Positions 26,762 through 35,928 of a stretch of 64,000 nucleotides of DNA are shown one piece after another. The position numbers and the translations under genes are program-made. Under the pieces are notes generated by a model. The model was not told the origin of the DNA, did no database searches, and saw nothing but the letters and a program-made list of their open reading frames with translations. Numbering within the stretch: position 1 is the first letter of the stretch; each line of letters begins with the position of its first letter. This stretch comes from Nakamurella multipartita DSM 44233 (lineage in GTDB: Bacteria; Actinomycetota; Actinomycetes; Mycobacteriales; Nakamurellaceae): NCBI RefSeq assembly GCF_000024365.1, contig NC_013235.1:992001-1056000 (forward strand). The letters run 5' to 3'.

Positions 26762-27472
26762 ATGGCCAATCCAGGGTGGGACCAGAACAACAATCCCTAC
26801 GGAGCGCAGCCGCCGGCGGGCGGCCAGGGCGGGTACTCGCCGCCGCCGTCCTACCCGCCGCCGTCGTACCCGCCGCCCGGTGGTCAGGGCGGGTACCCCG
26901 GCGCGCCGGGCGGGTACCCACCGCCCTACCCGGGTGGGCCACAGGGCTACTCGGCCTACCCCGGAGGTGCCGGTCTGCCGCCCGAGCCGGTGCGGCCGAT
27001 GACCGTGACCCTGGCCTTCTACGACTGGATTCTGATGGTCGTGATCTCGGCCATCTCGGTGATCCTGGTGCTGACCAGCTCGGTGTGGGACCAGGCGGTC
27101 GCCGCCGGCGCCGCGTCGAGCGGGTCCGGCTCGATCTCCATCGACGTGAACAGCCTGGTGACCACGGTCAAGGTCATCACCGTAGTCATCTTCCTGGTCT
27201 TCGCGGCGCTGTACCTGTTCTTCGCGTTCAAGATGAACGCCGGCCGCAACTGGGCCCGGATCGTGCTCACGGTCGTGGGTGCGCTCGCGGTGCTGTCCGG
27301 ATTCAGCGCGACGTCCACCGTCACGGTGAACGGGCAGTCCTACAGTGCCAACAACCAGGTGTTCGGCTGGATCGGGGCGTTGCTCGCGGTGGTCGCCATC
27401 GTGTTGATGTTCCTGCCCCAGTCGAATGCGTACTTCACCGCGTCCAAGGCCCACCGGCAGGCGCTGCGCTAA
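26762..27472 (+). CDS. Hypothetical membrane protein with Pro/Gly/Tyr-rich N-terminus (paralog 2)
   Basis: A 236-residue protein. Residues 1-75 are a Pro/Gly/Tyr-rich disordered region with SYPPP and GGYPG repeats; then comes a four-helix membrane domain sharing VRPMTVTLAFYDWI, VLTSSVWDQAVAAG and FKMNAGRNWARIVLT with the preceding gene. A short extracytoplasmic loop carries TVTVNGQSY, also shared. Such proline-rich tails often mediate protein contacts at the actinobacterial cell pole or envelope, which is only a suggestion here. Confidence 0.82.
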   Translation: MANPGWDQNNNPYGAQPPAGGQGGYSPPPSYPPPSYPPPGGQGGYPGAPGGYPPPYPGGPQGYSAYPGGAGLPPEPVRPMTVTLAFYDWILMVVISAISVILVLTSSVWDQAVAAGAASSGSGSISIDVNSLVTTVKVITVVIFLVFAALYLFFAFKMNAGRNWARIVLTVVGALAVLSGFSATSTVTVNGQSYSANNQVFGWIGALLAVVAIVLMFLPQSNAYFTASKAHRQALR

Positions 27473-27484
27473 CGGGTATCACAC

Positions 27485-27514
27485 GGTCGACCGGCACAAG
27501 TGTGCCGGTTGACC
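27485..27514. terminator. Hairpin between paralogous membrane-protein genes
   Basis: ACCGGCACA (27490-27498) pairs perfectly with TGTGCCGGT (27501-27509) across two bases, and GGTC/GACC extend the stem after one mismatch. It lies just after one gene and 26 bases before the next start, so it may be a terminator or an operator. Confidence 0.45.
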
Positions 27515-27539
27515 CCGTGCGCCCGGTAAGTTCGACGGT

Positions 27540-28187
27540 ATGAGTTTCGGCGCGGGCGACGCCCGCAAGCGCCCGGGTTTCATGGATTCGTTCCGTGCCG
27601 CCCTGACCCCAGCCCCCCTGCCGCCCGACGACGGGGCGCCGTTGGTGCGCCCCAACACGGTCACCATCGCCACGGTGCTGGCCATCGCGGCCGGCGCGAT
27701 CTTCGTGCTGATCGGTGCGTACTCCATCTTCACCACCGACGATCAGCTCAACCAGGCGGTCGCCCAGTACAACGCCGACATCTCCGCCTGCACCGCCCAG
27801 TTCGGCGGCATCGGTGACGCCGTGGTGGTGCCGTCCGGTGCGTCCACCGACGTCGCCAACCAGGCCGAGACCTGCAAGACCTACGTCGTGCTGACGCCCG
27901 AGACCATCTCGAGCGCGCGGACGCAGAACATCATGATCAGCGCCATGGTGGTCGTCATCGGGGCGATCGCGCTGGCCGCGGCCTGGTTCATGCGCTCGGG
28001 CAACCGCTGGGGCCGGACCGGCCTGGTGGTCGCGGTGCTGCTGTCGGTGGTGCTCAGCATGATGTTCAAGGTGTCGAACCTGTTCACCCTGGGCGCCTCG
28101 CTGATGCTGATCATCGCGGTCATGCTGTGCTTCATCGGAAAGGGCGGCGTGTACTTCGCGCGGGTCAAGGCCCGGCGCGCGGGGTGA
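27540..28187 (+). CDS. Hypothetical membrane protein (third member of the cluster)
   Basis: A 215-residue protein with about four transmembrane helices and an extracytoplasmic loop of about 80 residues with two cysteines (SACTAQFGG, AETCKTY) that could form a disulfide. The N-terminal VRPNTVTIATVLAI and LNQAVAQYNADI echo motifs of the two preceding genes, suggesting a distant common origin. No function is known. Its stop overlaps the next start (GTGA). Confidence 0.8.
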   Translation: MSFGAGDARKRPGFMDSFRAALTPAPLPPDDGAPLVRPNTVTIATVLAIAAGAIFVLIGAYSIFTTDDQLNQAVAQYNADISACTAQFGGIGDAVVVPSGASTDVANQAETCKTYVVLTPETISSARTQNIMISAMVVVIGAIALAAAWFMRSGNRWGRTGLVVAVLLSVVLSMMFKVSNLFTLGASLMLIIAVMLCFIGKGGVYFARVKARRAG

Positions 28188-28540
28188 CCGCGCCGGGCGG
28201 GTCGGACGGCCCGAGCATCGGGGCCGGTGTCCTGCCGGAGGCTCCCACGACCTCACCAGCCCCACCGGCCGCCCCGGCGGCGACCGGCGGGACAAATCCG
28301 GTGCGCTCCATCGTCGTCCCCGGCCTGCTCACGGTGCTGTTCCTGGCCCTGGCCGTGTTCTGCGGTCGGCGGGGGATCGTCACCGACACCTGGCCGGCCT
28401 TCCTGCCGGGCGCGGACTCGACCGCCATCACCCGCTACGTCGGTCCCTGGCTGACCGCGGCCGCGCTCGCGCTGCTCGGCGCCGGCCTGTCGGTGCTGGC
28501 CCTGATCCGGGGTCTTCGGGCCCGCGGGAGCCGGGCATGA
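28184..28540 (+). CDS. Small two-helix membrane protein
   Basis: A 118-residue protein from the GTG at 28184, which overlaps the stop of the gene before it. A Pro/Ala-rich N-terminus of about 40 residues precedes two transmembrane helices (VVPGLLTVLFLALAVF and WLTAAALALLGAGLSVLAL). Its stop overlaps the phosphatase start. Unrecognised family; the overlaps suggest co-translation with both neighbours. Confidence 0.75.
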   Translation: MTAPGGSDGPSIGAGVLPEAPTTSPAPPAAPAATGGTNPVRSIVVPGLLTVLFLALAVFCGRRGIVTDTWPAFLPGADSTAITRYVGPWLTAAALALLGAGLSVLALIRGLRARGSRA

Positions 28541-29226
28541 GCGCGACCACGGTCGTGCACCTGCTGCGGCACGGCAAGGTGCACAACCCGGACAACATCC
28601 TGTACGGCCGGCTCCCCGGGTACCGGCTGGCCGCCTCCGGCCGGGCCATGGCCGAGGGCGTCGCCGAGTACCTGCGCGATGCCGACATCGCCTACCTGGC
28701 GGCCTCGTCGCTGCAGCGGGCGCAGGAGACGGCGCAACCGCTGGCTGCCCTGACCGGGCTGACGGTGGTGACCGACGACCGCATCATCGAGGCGGCCAAC
28801 GACTTCGAGGGCACCGCGTTCGGCTTCGGCTCGTTGGGCCGCCCGGCGACCTGGCGGCGGCTGCGGGATCCGCTGCGCCCGTCGTGGGGCGAGCCCTACC
28901 TGCAGATCGCGCATCGCATGCTGGCCGCGGTCTACACCGCGGTGCAGGCCGCGCCGGGCCAGGAGGCGGTCCTGGTCTCACACCAGCTGCCGATCGTCAG
29001 CGTGCGCCGGTACCTGGAGGGGCGCCGGCTCTGGCACGACCCGCGGCGCCGGCAGTGCTCGGTCGCCTCGCTGACCTCCCTGACTTTCGTCGACGGGGTG
29101 TTCAGCCGCGTGGACTACGCCGAGCCGGTGGCCGGCATCGCCGCCGTCAACGATCCCGCCGTCAACGATCCCGCCGCCGGTCCCGACGCGGAACCGGTCG
29201 GCCGGCCGACGAAGGGAACGGCATGA
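28537..29226 (+). CDS. Histidine phosphatase family protein (phosphoglycerate mutase-like)
   Basis: A 229-residue cytoplasmic protein with the phosphohistidine motif LLRHGKVHN at the N-terminus, the SSLQRAQETAQPLA segment and the second histidine in VLVSHQLPI. In actinobacteria such a phosphatase often precedes the ResA-CcdA-ResB-CcsB genes, as here. The C-terminus has a 15-bp DNA duplication (29149-29178) giving VNDPA twice. Substrate unknown. Confidence 0.9.
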   Translation: MSATTVVHLLRHGKVHNPDNILYGRLPGYRLAASGRAMAEGVAEYLRDADIAYLAASSLQRAQETAQPLAALTGLTVVTDDRIIEAANDFEGTAFGFGSLGRPATWRRLRDPLRPSWGEPYLQIAHRMLAAVYTAVQAAPGQEAVLVSHQLPIVSVRRYLEGRRLWHDPRRRQCSVASLTSLTFVDGVFSRVDYAEPVAGIAAVNDPAVNDPAAGPDAEPVGRPTKGTA

Positions 29227-29822
29227 CCACGCGACGCTCGCTTCGTCACGCGCTGGCGGCCCTGGGCGTCGGGGTGAGCCTGCTGCTGGCCTCCTGCAGC
29301 ACCGGCAACGACGCCGCCGTCTACGGGGGCTCGTTCACCTTCGTCTCACCCGGTGGCCAGACCGAGTTCTCCTACCCGGCGGCCGAGCGCGGCACCGTGG
29401 CCAACCTGTCCGGCGAGAGCCTGTCCGGCGAGGGCACCGTGGCGGTCTCCGACTTCGCCGGCAAGGTCGTCGTGCTGAACTTCTGGGGTTCCTGGTGCGG
29501 TCCGTGCCGGGCCGAGGCACCCGCGTTGGAGCAGGCGGCCACCGCGTTGGCGCCGTCCGGGGTGCAGTTCCTGGGCGTCAACGTCAAGGACACCAAGTCG
29601 GCCGGCGCCGACTTCATGGCCAGCAAGCAGGTCAGCTATCCCTCGATCTACGACCCGTCGATGCGCACCCTGCTGGCGATCTCGGGGTACCCGGCCAGCG
29701 GCATCCCCTCCACCATCGTGCTCGACCGGCAGGGCCGGGTCGCCCACATCTGGCTCCGGGCGATCGACGACGCGCAGGAAATGATCGACGTCATCGGGCC
29801 GATCGCCGCCGAACAGGCCTGA
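29223..29822 (+). CDS. resA: TlpA/ResA-family thiol-disulfide lipoprotein
   Basis: A 199-residue lipoprotein. The signal peptide ends in the lipobox LLASC, so the mature Cys would be lipidated and the protein held outside the membrane. The thioredoxin fold carries WCGPC (NFWGSWCGPCRAEAP) and the cis-Pro loop GIPSTIVLD. It is expected to keep apocytochrome c CXXCH cysteines reduced for haem attachment, receiving electrons from CcdA just downstream. Its start overlaps the phosphatase stop (ATGA). Confidence 0.92.
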   Translation: MTTRRSLRHALAALGVGVSLLLASCSTGNDAAVYGGSFTFVSPGGQTEFSYPAAERGTVANLSGESLSGEGTVAVSDFAGKVVVLNFWGSWCGPCRAEAPALEQAATALAPSGVQFLGVNVKDTKSAGADFMASKQVSYPSIYDPSMRTLLAISGYPASGIPSTIVLDRQGRVAHIWLRAIDDAQEMIDVIGPIAAEQA

Positions 29823-29832
29823 CGGACCGCCG

Positions 29833-30678
29833 ATGACCGAGACCATCACCTCCGGGCCGTACCTGCTGGCCGCGCTGCTCGCGCTGGCCGCGGGCGCGGT
29901 GTCCTTCGCCTCGCCCTGCGTGGTGCCGCTGGTCCCCGGTTACCTGGCCTACCTGGCCTCGCTGGTCGGGGCTGAAACGGCCGCGGCACCCGGGTCGACG
30001 TCCCCGGCGAGCGTCGAGGGGACCGGTCCGGTGCGCACCGGGGTGTCGACCGGGACGAGGTCCGGAGCGAAGACCGGGGTGCCGGCCGGGGTTCGGGCCC
30101 GGGCGGTCCTGGCCACCTGCCTGTTCGTGCTCGGCTTCACGGTCGTCTTCCTGGCCCAGTCGGTGGTGGTCGTCGGCCTGTCCCGAGCCGTCCTGGCCAA
30201 CTCCGAGACGCTGATGCGGGTCGGCGGCGCCATCACCGTGGTGATGGGGGTGGCCATGCTCGGGTTCATCCGCCCGCTGCAGGCCGAGCGGCGCCTGCAC
30301 CTGCGCCCGGCCGGCCGGTACCTGGGTGCACCGTTGCTCGGCGCCGTCTTCGCCTTCGGGTGGACGGTCTGCCTGGGCCCGACCCTGGTCGGCGTGCTGT
30401 CCCTGGCCAGCGCCTCGGACTGGGGCGGCTCGGCCTGGCGGGGCCTGTCCTTGGTCGTCTTCTACTGCGCGGGTCTGGGCCTGCCGTTCATCGCGGTGGC
30501 CTTCGGCTTCAGCTGGGCGGCCGGCGCGCTGGCCGTCCTGCGGCGGCACAGCCGCACCATCCAGATCGTCGGTGCCGTCGCCCTGATCGTGCTCGGACTG
30601 CTTATGCTCACCGGCCTGTGGGGCTCGTTCATCGCCTGGCTGCAGGTCCGCATCGCCGGAGTGGGGACGCTGCTGTGA
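29833..30678 (+). CDS. ccdA: Cytochrome c biogenesis protein CcdA
   Basis: A 281-residue membrane protein with six helices. The reactive cysteines are in SFASPCVVPLVPGYLAYL (helix 1) and FGWTVCLGPTL (helix 4). It carries reducing equivalents from cytoplasmic thioredoxin to the outside ResA. A 35-residue Thr/Gly/Val-rich insert lies between helices 1 and 2. It overlaps ResB by the GTGA at 30675-30678. Confidence 0.95.
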   Translation: MTETITSGPYLLAALLALAAGAVSFASPCVVPLVPGYLAYLASLVGAETAAAPGSTSPASVEGTGPVRTGVSTGTRSGAKTGVPAGVRARAVLATCLFVLGFTVVFLAQSVVVVGLSRAVLANSETLMRVGGAITVVMGVAMLGFIRPLQAERRLHLRPAGRYLGAPLLGAVFAFGWTVCLGPTLVGVLSLASASDWGGSAWRGLSLVVFYCAGLGLPFIAVAFGFSWAAGALAVLRRHSRTIQIVGAVALIVLGLLMLTGLWGSFIAWLQVRIAGVGTLL

Positions 30679-32327
30679 CCCACGCACCGACCCGCCCGGC
30701 CCCCGCCCCGGAACCCGCGCCGCCGACCCGGCCCGGCCTGATCCGCAGCGTCCTGGCCTTCCTGCGCAACGTGTGGCGGCAGCTGACCAGCATGCGCACG
30801 GCGCTGATCCTGCTGTTCCTGCTGGCCGTCGCGTCGCTGCCCGGGGCTCTGCTGCCGCAATGGTCGCTGAACACCAGCAAGACCGCGCAGTACATCGCCG
30901 ACCATCCGACGATCGGTCCCTGGTTGGACCGGCTCGGCTTCTTCGAGGTCTTCGGCTCACCCTGGTACGCGGCCATCTACCTGCTGCTGTTCACCTCGCT
31001 GGTCGGCTGCCTGATCCCCCGGCTGTGGGAGTTCCTCGGTCAGCTGCGCGCCCAGCCGGTGGCCACCCCGCGCAACCTGGGCCGGCTGCCGCATCACGAC
31101 CGGCGCGAGGTCGCCGGTTCGGTCGACGAGGTCGCCGACCGGATCACCGCCGGGCTCCGCGGCTGGCGACTGGCCCGCCGGGTGGAGGAACGGCCCGGCG
31201 GCGCGGCGCCCGCGGTCACCCTCTCGGCCGAGAAGGGCTTCGTCCGCGAGCTGGGCAACCTGATCTTCCACTTCTCCCTGCTCGGCCTGCTGGTCGCGAT
31301 CGCGGTGGGCAAGATGGTCGGCTACGAGGGGTCGATCATCGTCAACGTCGGCTCCCAGTTCTGCTCCACCTCGCCCGCCTCCTACGACAACTTCCGGGCC
31401 GGCCTGCTGGTCGACGGCACCCAGCTCTCGCCGTTCTGCCTGGACGTGCGCAGCTTCGACGCCGAGTACACCCCGGCCGGTCAGGCCACCAGCTTCGTCG
31501 CCGAGGTCGGCTCCCAGGCCGGGAGCCAGGCCGGGACGGACGCCTGGGACCCGGCCGCGCTGCAGGTCAACGACCCGTTGCGGCTGGACGGCGAACGGGT
31601 CTACCTGATCGGGCACGGCTACACCCCGCACTTCCAGGTGAGCTTCCCCGACGGCACCGTCCGCGACTACGCGCAGCCGTTCGCGCCCACCCCCAACGAC
31701 CCGAACTTCACCTCCGAGGGGGCCGTCAAGATTCTCGACCCGCCCGGGGTGACCGGTGACGACGTCCGCAAGCACCAGCTGGCTATCGTCGGCATCTTCG
31801 CCCCGACGGTCTTCCTGCACGGCGGGATCATGACCTCCAGCTACCCGGCCGCGAACAACCCCGGGGTCGCCGTCGACGTGTACCGAGGCGACCTGGGTAT
31901 GGAGGGTGGCCGGTCGCAGTCGGTGTTCTCCATCGACACCAACCAGGTCGACAAGGGCGCGCTGGTCAAGCAGGCCCGGTCCAACCTGATGCCGGGGGAG
32001 TCGATCACCCTGGACGACGGCACCGTGATCACGTTCACCGGGTACAACGAGTGGGTGTCCCTGCAGACCTCGTTCGATCCGGCGCAGGGCTGGGCCCTGG
32101 TGTTCGCGGTGACCCTGCTGATCGGCCTGATGATCTCGCTGGTGATCAAGCGTCGGCGGGTGTGGTTCCGGCTCACGCCGCCCCCGGCCGGGGGCGATGC
32201 GCATCCGGTCCGGGCCGACCGTACGGTAGTAGAGGTCGGTGGGCTGGCCCGAACCGACCAGGCCGGGTACGGCGAAGAGTTCGACGGTCTGGCGGCGTTG
32301 GCCGACCAGCCGGTGGTGAATCGGTGA
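30675..32327 (+). CDS. resB: Cytochrome c biogenesis protein ResB (System II)
   Basis: A 550-residue ResB/Ccs1 protein from the GTG at 30675. Three helices lie near the N-terminus (RTALILLFLLAVASLPGALLP, a second and a third), followed by a large extracytoplasmic domain and a final helix at WALVFAVTLLIGLMISLVI. Together with CcsB it forms the haem-handling cytochrome c synthetase of System II. SLPGALLPQ and the later NLIFHFSLLG (conserved His) are family landmarks. Confidence 0.95.
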   Translation: MTHAPTRPAPAPEPAPPTRPGLIRSVLAFLRNVWRQLTSMRTALILLFLLAVASLPGALLPQWSLNTSKTAQYIADHPTIGPWLDRLGFFEVFGSPWYAAIYLLLFTSLVGCLIPRLWEFLGQLRAQPVATPRNLGRLPHHDRREVAGSVDEVADRITAGLRGWRLARRVEERPGGAAPAVTLSAEKGFVRELGNLIFHFSLLGLLVAIAVGKMVGYEGSIIVNVGSQFCSTSPASYDNFRAGLLVDGTQLSPFCLDVRSFDAEYTPAGQATSFVAEVGSQAGSQAGTDAWDPAALQVNDPLRLDGERVYLIGHGYTPHFQVSFPDGTVRDYAQPFAPTPNDPNFTSEGAVKILDPPGVTGDDVRKHQLAIVGIFAPTVFLHGGIMTSSYPAANNPGVAVDVYRGDLGMEGGRSQSVFSIDTNQVDKGALVKQARSNLMPGESITLDDGTVITFTGYNEWVSLQTSFDPAQGWALVFAVTLLIGLMISLVIKRRRVWFRLTPPPAGGDAHPVRADRTVVEVGGLARTDQAGYGEEFDGLAALADQPVVNR

Positions 32328-32364
32328 CTCGCCCGAGCGCGGGCGCAGAGATGGGTGAGTGCGG

Positions 32365-33405
32365 ATGAGCCAGCTATGGGCCGACATCTCCGACCTGGCG
32401 TTCGAGGCGGCGTTGGCCGCCTACATCGTGGCCCTGGTCTGCTACGCCATCGAATTGGCCTCGCGGCGGGCGGTGAACCCGGCGGAGGCGATGGCCGGCG
32501 GCCGGGCCACCCTGGTCCGGGCCGGTGGCTCGGGTTCGATCGACCCCGGTGTGATCGGCCGGGTGGAGTCGGCGCCGGTGGCTCCCTGGGGCGTCCGGTT
32601 CGGCCGGGCCGCCGTGGTGGTCACCGTGATCGGGGCGGTCGCGAACGTGATCTCGATCGTCACCCGCGGGCTGGCCGTGGGCCGGCTGCCGCTGGCCAAC
32701 ATGTACGAGTTCGTCTCCATGATCTGCGCGGCGGCGGCGATCACCTGGTTGATCGTGCTGGCCCGCACCGGCGCCCGGACGCTGGGCACCTTCGTGCTGA
32801 CGCCGGTCGTCATCCTCGCGGTGGTCGCCGGGACCAAGCTGTACGTGCCGGCGGCCCCGGTCGTGCCGGCGCTGAACTCGTACTGGAAGTGGATCCACGT
32901 CACCACCATCGCCATCTCCTCCAGCATCCTGCTGGTCAGCGGGGCGGCCTCGGTGGGGTACCTGCTCCGGGCTCGCCTGGAGCGGTCCGGGCGGCTGGCG
33001 ACCAAGGATGCCCAGCCGGTCGGGCCCGGTGGGGTCGGCGGCGACGAGGCGAGCCCGGTGCGGTCCCGGTCCATGCTCTCGGTGCTGCCGTCCATGGTCA
33101 CGCTGGATCGGATTGCCTACCGGACCGCGATCGTCGGATTTCCGATCTTCACCTTCGCGGTCATCGCCGGAGCCATGTGGGCCGAGGTGGCGTGGGGACG
33201 CTACTGGGGCTGGGATCCGAAGGAGACCTGCGCCTTCGTCACCTGGGTGTTCTACGCCGCGTACCTGCACGCCCGGTCGACGGCGGGCTGGCGGGGTAAG
33301 CGGGCGGCCTGGATCTGCGTGCTCGGATTCGTGTCGATGATCTTCAACTTGTTCTTCATCAACATGGTGGTGTCCGGCCTGCACTCCTACGCCGGACTGA
33401 ACTGA
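32365..33405 (+). CDS. ccsB: Cytochrome c biogenesis protein CcsB/ResC
   Basis: A 346-residue membrane protein with about eight helices. The WWD haem-binding motif is WGRYWGWDPKETCAFVTW and conserved His residues flank it (WIHVTTIAIS, YLHARSTAGW). It moves haem to the outer face and joins it to apocytochrome with ResB. The ATG at 32365 is preferred over the GTG at 32359 because GGTGAG lies five bases upstream of it. Confidence 0.95.
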   Translation: MSQLWADISDLAFEAALAAYIVALVCYAIELASRRAVNPAEAMAGGRATLVRAGGSGSIDPGVIGRVESAPVAPWGVRFGRAAVVVTVIGAVANVISIVTRGLAVGRLPLANMYEFVSMICAAAAITWLIVLARTGARTLGTFVLTPVVILAVVAGTKLYVPAAPVVPALNSYWKWIHVTTIAISSSILLVSGAASVGYLLRARLERSGRLATKDAQPVGPGGVGGDEASPVRSRSMLSVLPSMVTLDRIAYRTAIVGFPIFTFAVIAGAMWAEVAWGRYWGWDPKETCAFVTWVFYAAYLHARSTAGWRGKRAAWICVLGFVSMIFNLFFINMVVSGLHSYAGLN

Positions 33406-33425
33406 CCACTGGGCGCAACCCCGGG

Positions 33426-33454
33426 GCTCGCCGCGGTCAGCACCCGCGGTGAGC
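33426..33454. terminator. Hairpin between convergent ccsB and a small membrane-protein gene
   Basis: GCTCGCCGCGGT and ACCCGCGGTGAGC form an imperfect stem of about 11-12 bp around a CAGC loop. It lies between two convergent genes and may end transcription from both. Confidence 0.45.
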
Positions 33455-33462
33455 GACTGCGG

Positions 33463-33681
33463 TTAGGAACTCTTGTCCTCGCCGCGGAGCTTGCGGTCGA
33501 TCTCGTTGAGAAATTCGGGGTCGTCGTCCGGGGCGACCGTCCGCGTCGGCCGCGGTCGCGGCGCGCGCGTGGGACCGGCGCCATGACCCGGCTGCTCCGC
33601 CCCCGGCGTCCGTGCGCCCATCCCACGCCAAGCCAGAACGATCACCAGTACCGTGACGGCGATGGCAATGAGCATGTACAT
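33463..33681 (-). CDS. Small single-helix membrane protein
   Basis: A 72-residue protein with an N-terminal transmembrane helix (YMLIAIAVTVLVIVLAW), a Pro/Arg-rich linker and a charged C-terminus (PEFLNEIDRKLRGED). An AGGAGGT-type ribosome site precedes the ATG. Similar small proteins occur beside ccs genes of actinobacteria; function unknown. Confidence 0.7.
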   Translation of the reverse strand: MYMLIAIAVTVLVIVLAWRGMGARTPGAEQPGHGAGPTRAPRPRPTRTVAPDDDPEFLNEIDRKLRGEDKSS

Positions 33682-33874
33682 CGGCCTACCTCCTCGTTCC
33701 CGTCCAGCCTACGCACTTCCGCGCGCGGGCGACCTGCCCAATATGGGTGAGTGGAACAGCCCCTGATACCAGGCTCGGCGACCGACGACAATGCCCCGGT
33801 CGGCAGGCGAACTGCCGATCCGGGGCATGTGCCGGAGCGAAATCCCGGGGCGGGATGTGCCGCCCCCGGTCAGA

Positions 33875-34081
33875 TCAGGCTGTGGATCGCGGCGCTTCGA
33901 CGGTCAGGTCCGCCAGCAGCGCGCTGACCTCGGACTCGCGGAACCGGCGGTGTCCGCCCGGCGTCCGGATGGATCCAATGCGTCCGGCCGATGCCCACCG
34001 CGTCACGGTCTTGGGGTCGACCCGGAACATCAGGGCCACCTCTCCCGGCGTGAGCAACCGCTCTGTGATTTCCATGGTCAC
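33875..34081 (-). CDS. bldC: BldC-family developmental regulator
   Basis: A small MerR-type winged-helix protein (66-68 residues) matching BldC: LLTPGEVALMFRVDPKTVTRW followed by GRIGSIRTPGGHRRFRESEV. BldC of Streptomyces delays development and binds direct repeats cooperatively. The GTG at 34081 sits five bases after GGAGGT; the ATG at 34075 is the alternative and is eleven bases away. It is transcribed divergently from the DUF4229-type gene. Confidence 0.92.
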   Translation of the reverse strand: MTMEITERLLTPGEVALMFRVDPKTVTRWASAGRIGSIRTPGGHRRFRESEVSALLADLTVEAPRSTA

Positions 34082-34394
34082 GTGCCACCTCCACATCGGG
34101 CCCCGACTGGCCTCGTTTTGACGGACGAACGGCTGCCCGGAGGCATCCGCCTGATGCCGGGACGTGCCACACCACACTCACGCAGATGCGTCCCAAGTCA
34201 ACTGGCGTACCGTTTGTCCCATTCTACATTGACACCTGGCTTAGTCGAGGGGGGTCCACTGAATTTTCTTGCGCTCGCTCAACACTTGAAGATCGCCCGC
34301 TCGACGCCGCGGAAGCGTCAGCACGGTGGTACCCGGTCGCGACCGGGGCGAAACGACCGAACCGCCTGACCTACCCGGTCGATACCCTGACCGG
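34082..34394. other. Intergenic region between divergent bldC and DUF4229-type genes
   Basis: These 313 bases hold no convincing gene. The middle (about 34195-34270) is unusually AT-rich for this window and has promoter-like hexamers, including TTGACA at 34229-34234 on the plus strand and TAGAAT (rc of 34221-34226) on the minus strand. Divergent promoters for bldC and its neighbour are likely; no operator could be assigned. Confidence 0.5.
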
Positions 34395-34793
34395 GTGAGC
34401 AGCATCGAACCGGACCGCCCCCCGACGACCATCGGAGCGGGCGTTCCCGACTCCGACATCCAGGCCCCGGGAGTGACACCGGGGTCGACTCCAGGGGCGG
34501 GCGCCGGGCGATCCGTCGGCCTGGTTGGGCCGCTCCTGGTCTACACGGCCCTGCGCCTGGGCCTGATCGCCGTCATCACCGCCCTGCTCATGCTGTTCAT
34601 GCCGTTCATCGTGGCGCTGTTGTTCGCGATCATCGTGCAGTTGCCGCTGTCCTGGTTGCTGTTCGCCGGCCCGCGGCGGCGGGTCAACGAGGCGATGGCG
34701 GCCTCGTCGGCGCAGCGCCGGGCCGAACGGGAGCGGCTGCGGGCCGCGCTGGCCGGCGACCGTCCGGCGGCCGAGGGGGAGCGGGCGTCATAG
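34395..34793 (+). CDS. DUF4229-like two-helix membrane protein
   Basis: A 132-residue protein from a GTG at 34395. About 45 disordered residues precede two transmembrane helices ([34 protein letters not shown]) and an Arg/Ala/Glu coiled tail. The helix pair and RRRVNEAMA segment resemble DUF4229 proteins, often near menaquinone genes in actinobacteria. No function is known. Confidence 0.75.
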   Translation: MSSIEPDRPPTTIGAGVPDSDIQAPGVTPGSTPGAGAGRSVGLVGPLLVYTALRLGLIAVITALLMLFMPFIVALLFAIIVQLPLSWLLFAGPRRRVNEAMAASSAQRRAERERLRAALAGDRPAAEGERAS

Positions 34794-34803
34794 GCTGCCC
34801 GTC

Positions 34804-35928
34804 ATGATCACGGGGGATGGCGGCAGCGTGGCCGTGGTGGACCGGTCCCGGCCGGCCGATCGGGCCTGGCTGGCCCACGCAGTGCGGCTCATCGAGGCCG
34901 ACCTGCAGCGCAGTGCGGACACCCACCTGTTGCGGTTCCCGCTGCCGGACTGCTTCGCCGAGGCGGGCATCGATCTGTATCTCAAGGACGAGAGCACCCA
35001 CGTCACCGGCTCACTGAAACACCGGCTGGCCCGATCGCTGTTCCTGTACGCGCTGTGCAACGGCTGGCTGACCGAGCGGACCACCGTCATCGAATCCTCC
35101 AGCGGTTCGACCGCGGTGTCGGAGGCCTATTTCGCCCGGATGATCGGGCTACCGTTCGTCGCGGTGATGCCGGCCAGCACGTCACCGGAGAAGATCGCGC
35201 TGATCCAGGCCCAGGGCGGGCGGTGCCACCTGGTCCAGGATCCGTCCGCGATCTACGCCGAGTCGCACCGGCTGGCGGCCGCCTGCGACGGCCACTACAT
35301 GGACCAGTTCACCTACGCCGAACGGGCCACCGACTGGCGCGGCAACAACAACATCGCCGAGTCGATCTTCGCGCAGCTTGCGTTGGAACGGCACCCGGTG
35401 CCGCGCTGGGTGGTGGTCGGGGCCGGGACCGGCGGCACCAGCGCGACGATCGGCCGGTACCTGCGCTACCGGGGGCATCCGACGCAGCTGTGCGTGGCCG
35501 ACCCGGAGGGCTCGGCCTTCTTTCCGGGCTGGCGCGACGACGACCCGACCCGGACCGGGACCCCGTCCCGGATCGAGGGCATCGGCCGGCCCCGGGTGGA
35601 GCCGTCGTTCATCGGCTCGATCGTCGACCGGATGCACCGGGTGCCCGACGCGGCCTCGGTGGCCACCATGCGCGAGTTGGAGACGATCCTGGGCCGGCGG
35701 GTCGGCCCGTCGACCGGCACCAGCGTCTGGGCCTGCCTGGAGCTGATCAACGGCCTGCGCGATGACGGGTTGGACGGCTCGATCGTCACGCTGCTGTGCG
35801 ACTCGGGCGACCGCTACGCCGGGACCTACTTCGACGACGACTGGGTCGCCGCCCGCGGCTGGGACCTGGCCCCGTACCGGGTGGCGGTCCGCGACTTTTT
35901 GGCCGACGGACGCTGGACGCGGTCATGA
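34804..35928 (+). CDS. PLP-dependent cysteine synthase-family protein, Cds1-type cysteine desulfhydrase-like
   Basis: A 374-residue fold-type II PLP enzyme. The PLP lysine lies in [13 protein letters not shown], the [14 protein letters not shown] loop binds substrate, and [20 protein letters not shown] binds the PLP phosphate. These segments resemble Mycobacterium tuberculosis Cds1 (Rv3684), which breaks L-cysteine into sulfide, ammonia and pyruvate. The stop overlaps the M20 gene, and all four genes to 39129 overlap, so this enzyme is part of that operon. Confidence 0.88.
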   Translation: MITGDGGSVAVVDRSRPADRAWLAHAVRLIEADLQRSADTHLLRFPLPDCFAEAGIDLYLKDESTHVTGSLKHRLARSLFLYALCNGWLTERTTVIESSSGSTAVSEAYFARMIGLPFVAVMPASTSPEKIALIQAQGGRCHLVQDPSAIYAESHRLAAACDGHYMDQFTYAERATDWRGNNNIAESIFAQLALERHPVPRWVVVGAGTGGTSATIGRYLRYRGHPTQLCVADPEGSAFFPGWRDDDPTRTGTPSRIEGIGRPRVEPSFIGSIVDRMHRVPDAASVATMRELETILGRRVGPSTGTSVWACLELINGLRDDGLDGSIVTLLCDSGDRYAGTYFDDDWVAARGWDLAPYRVAVRDFLADGRWTRS

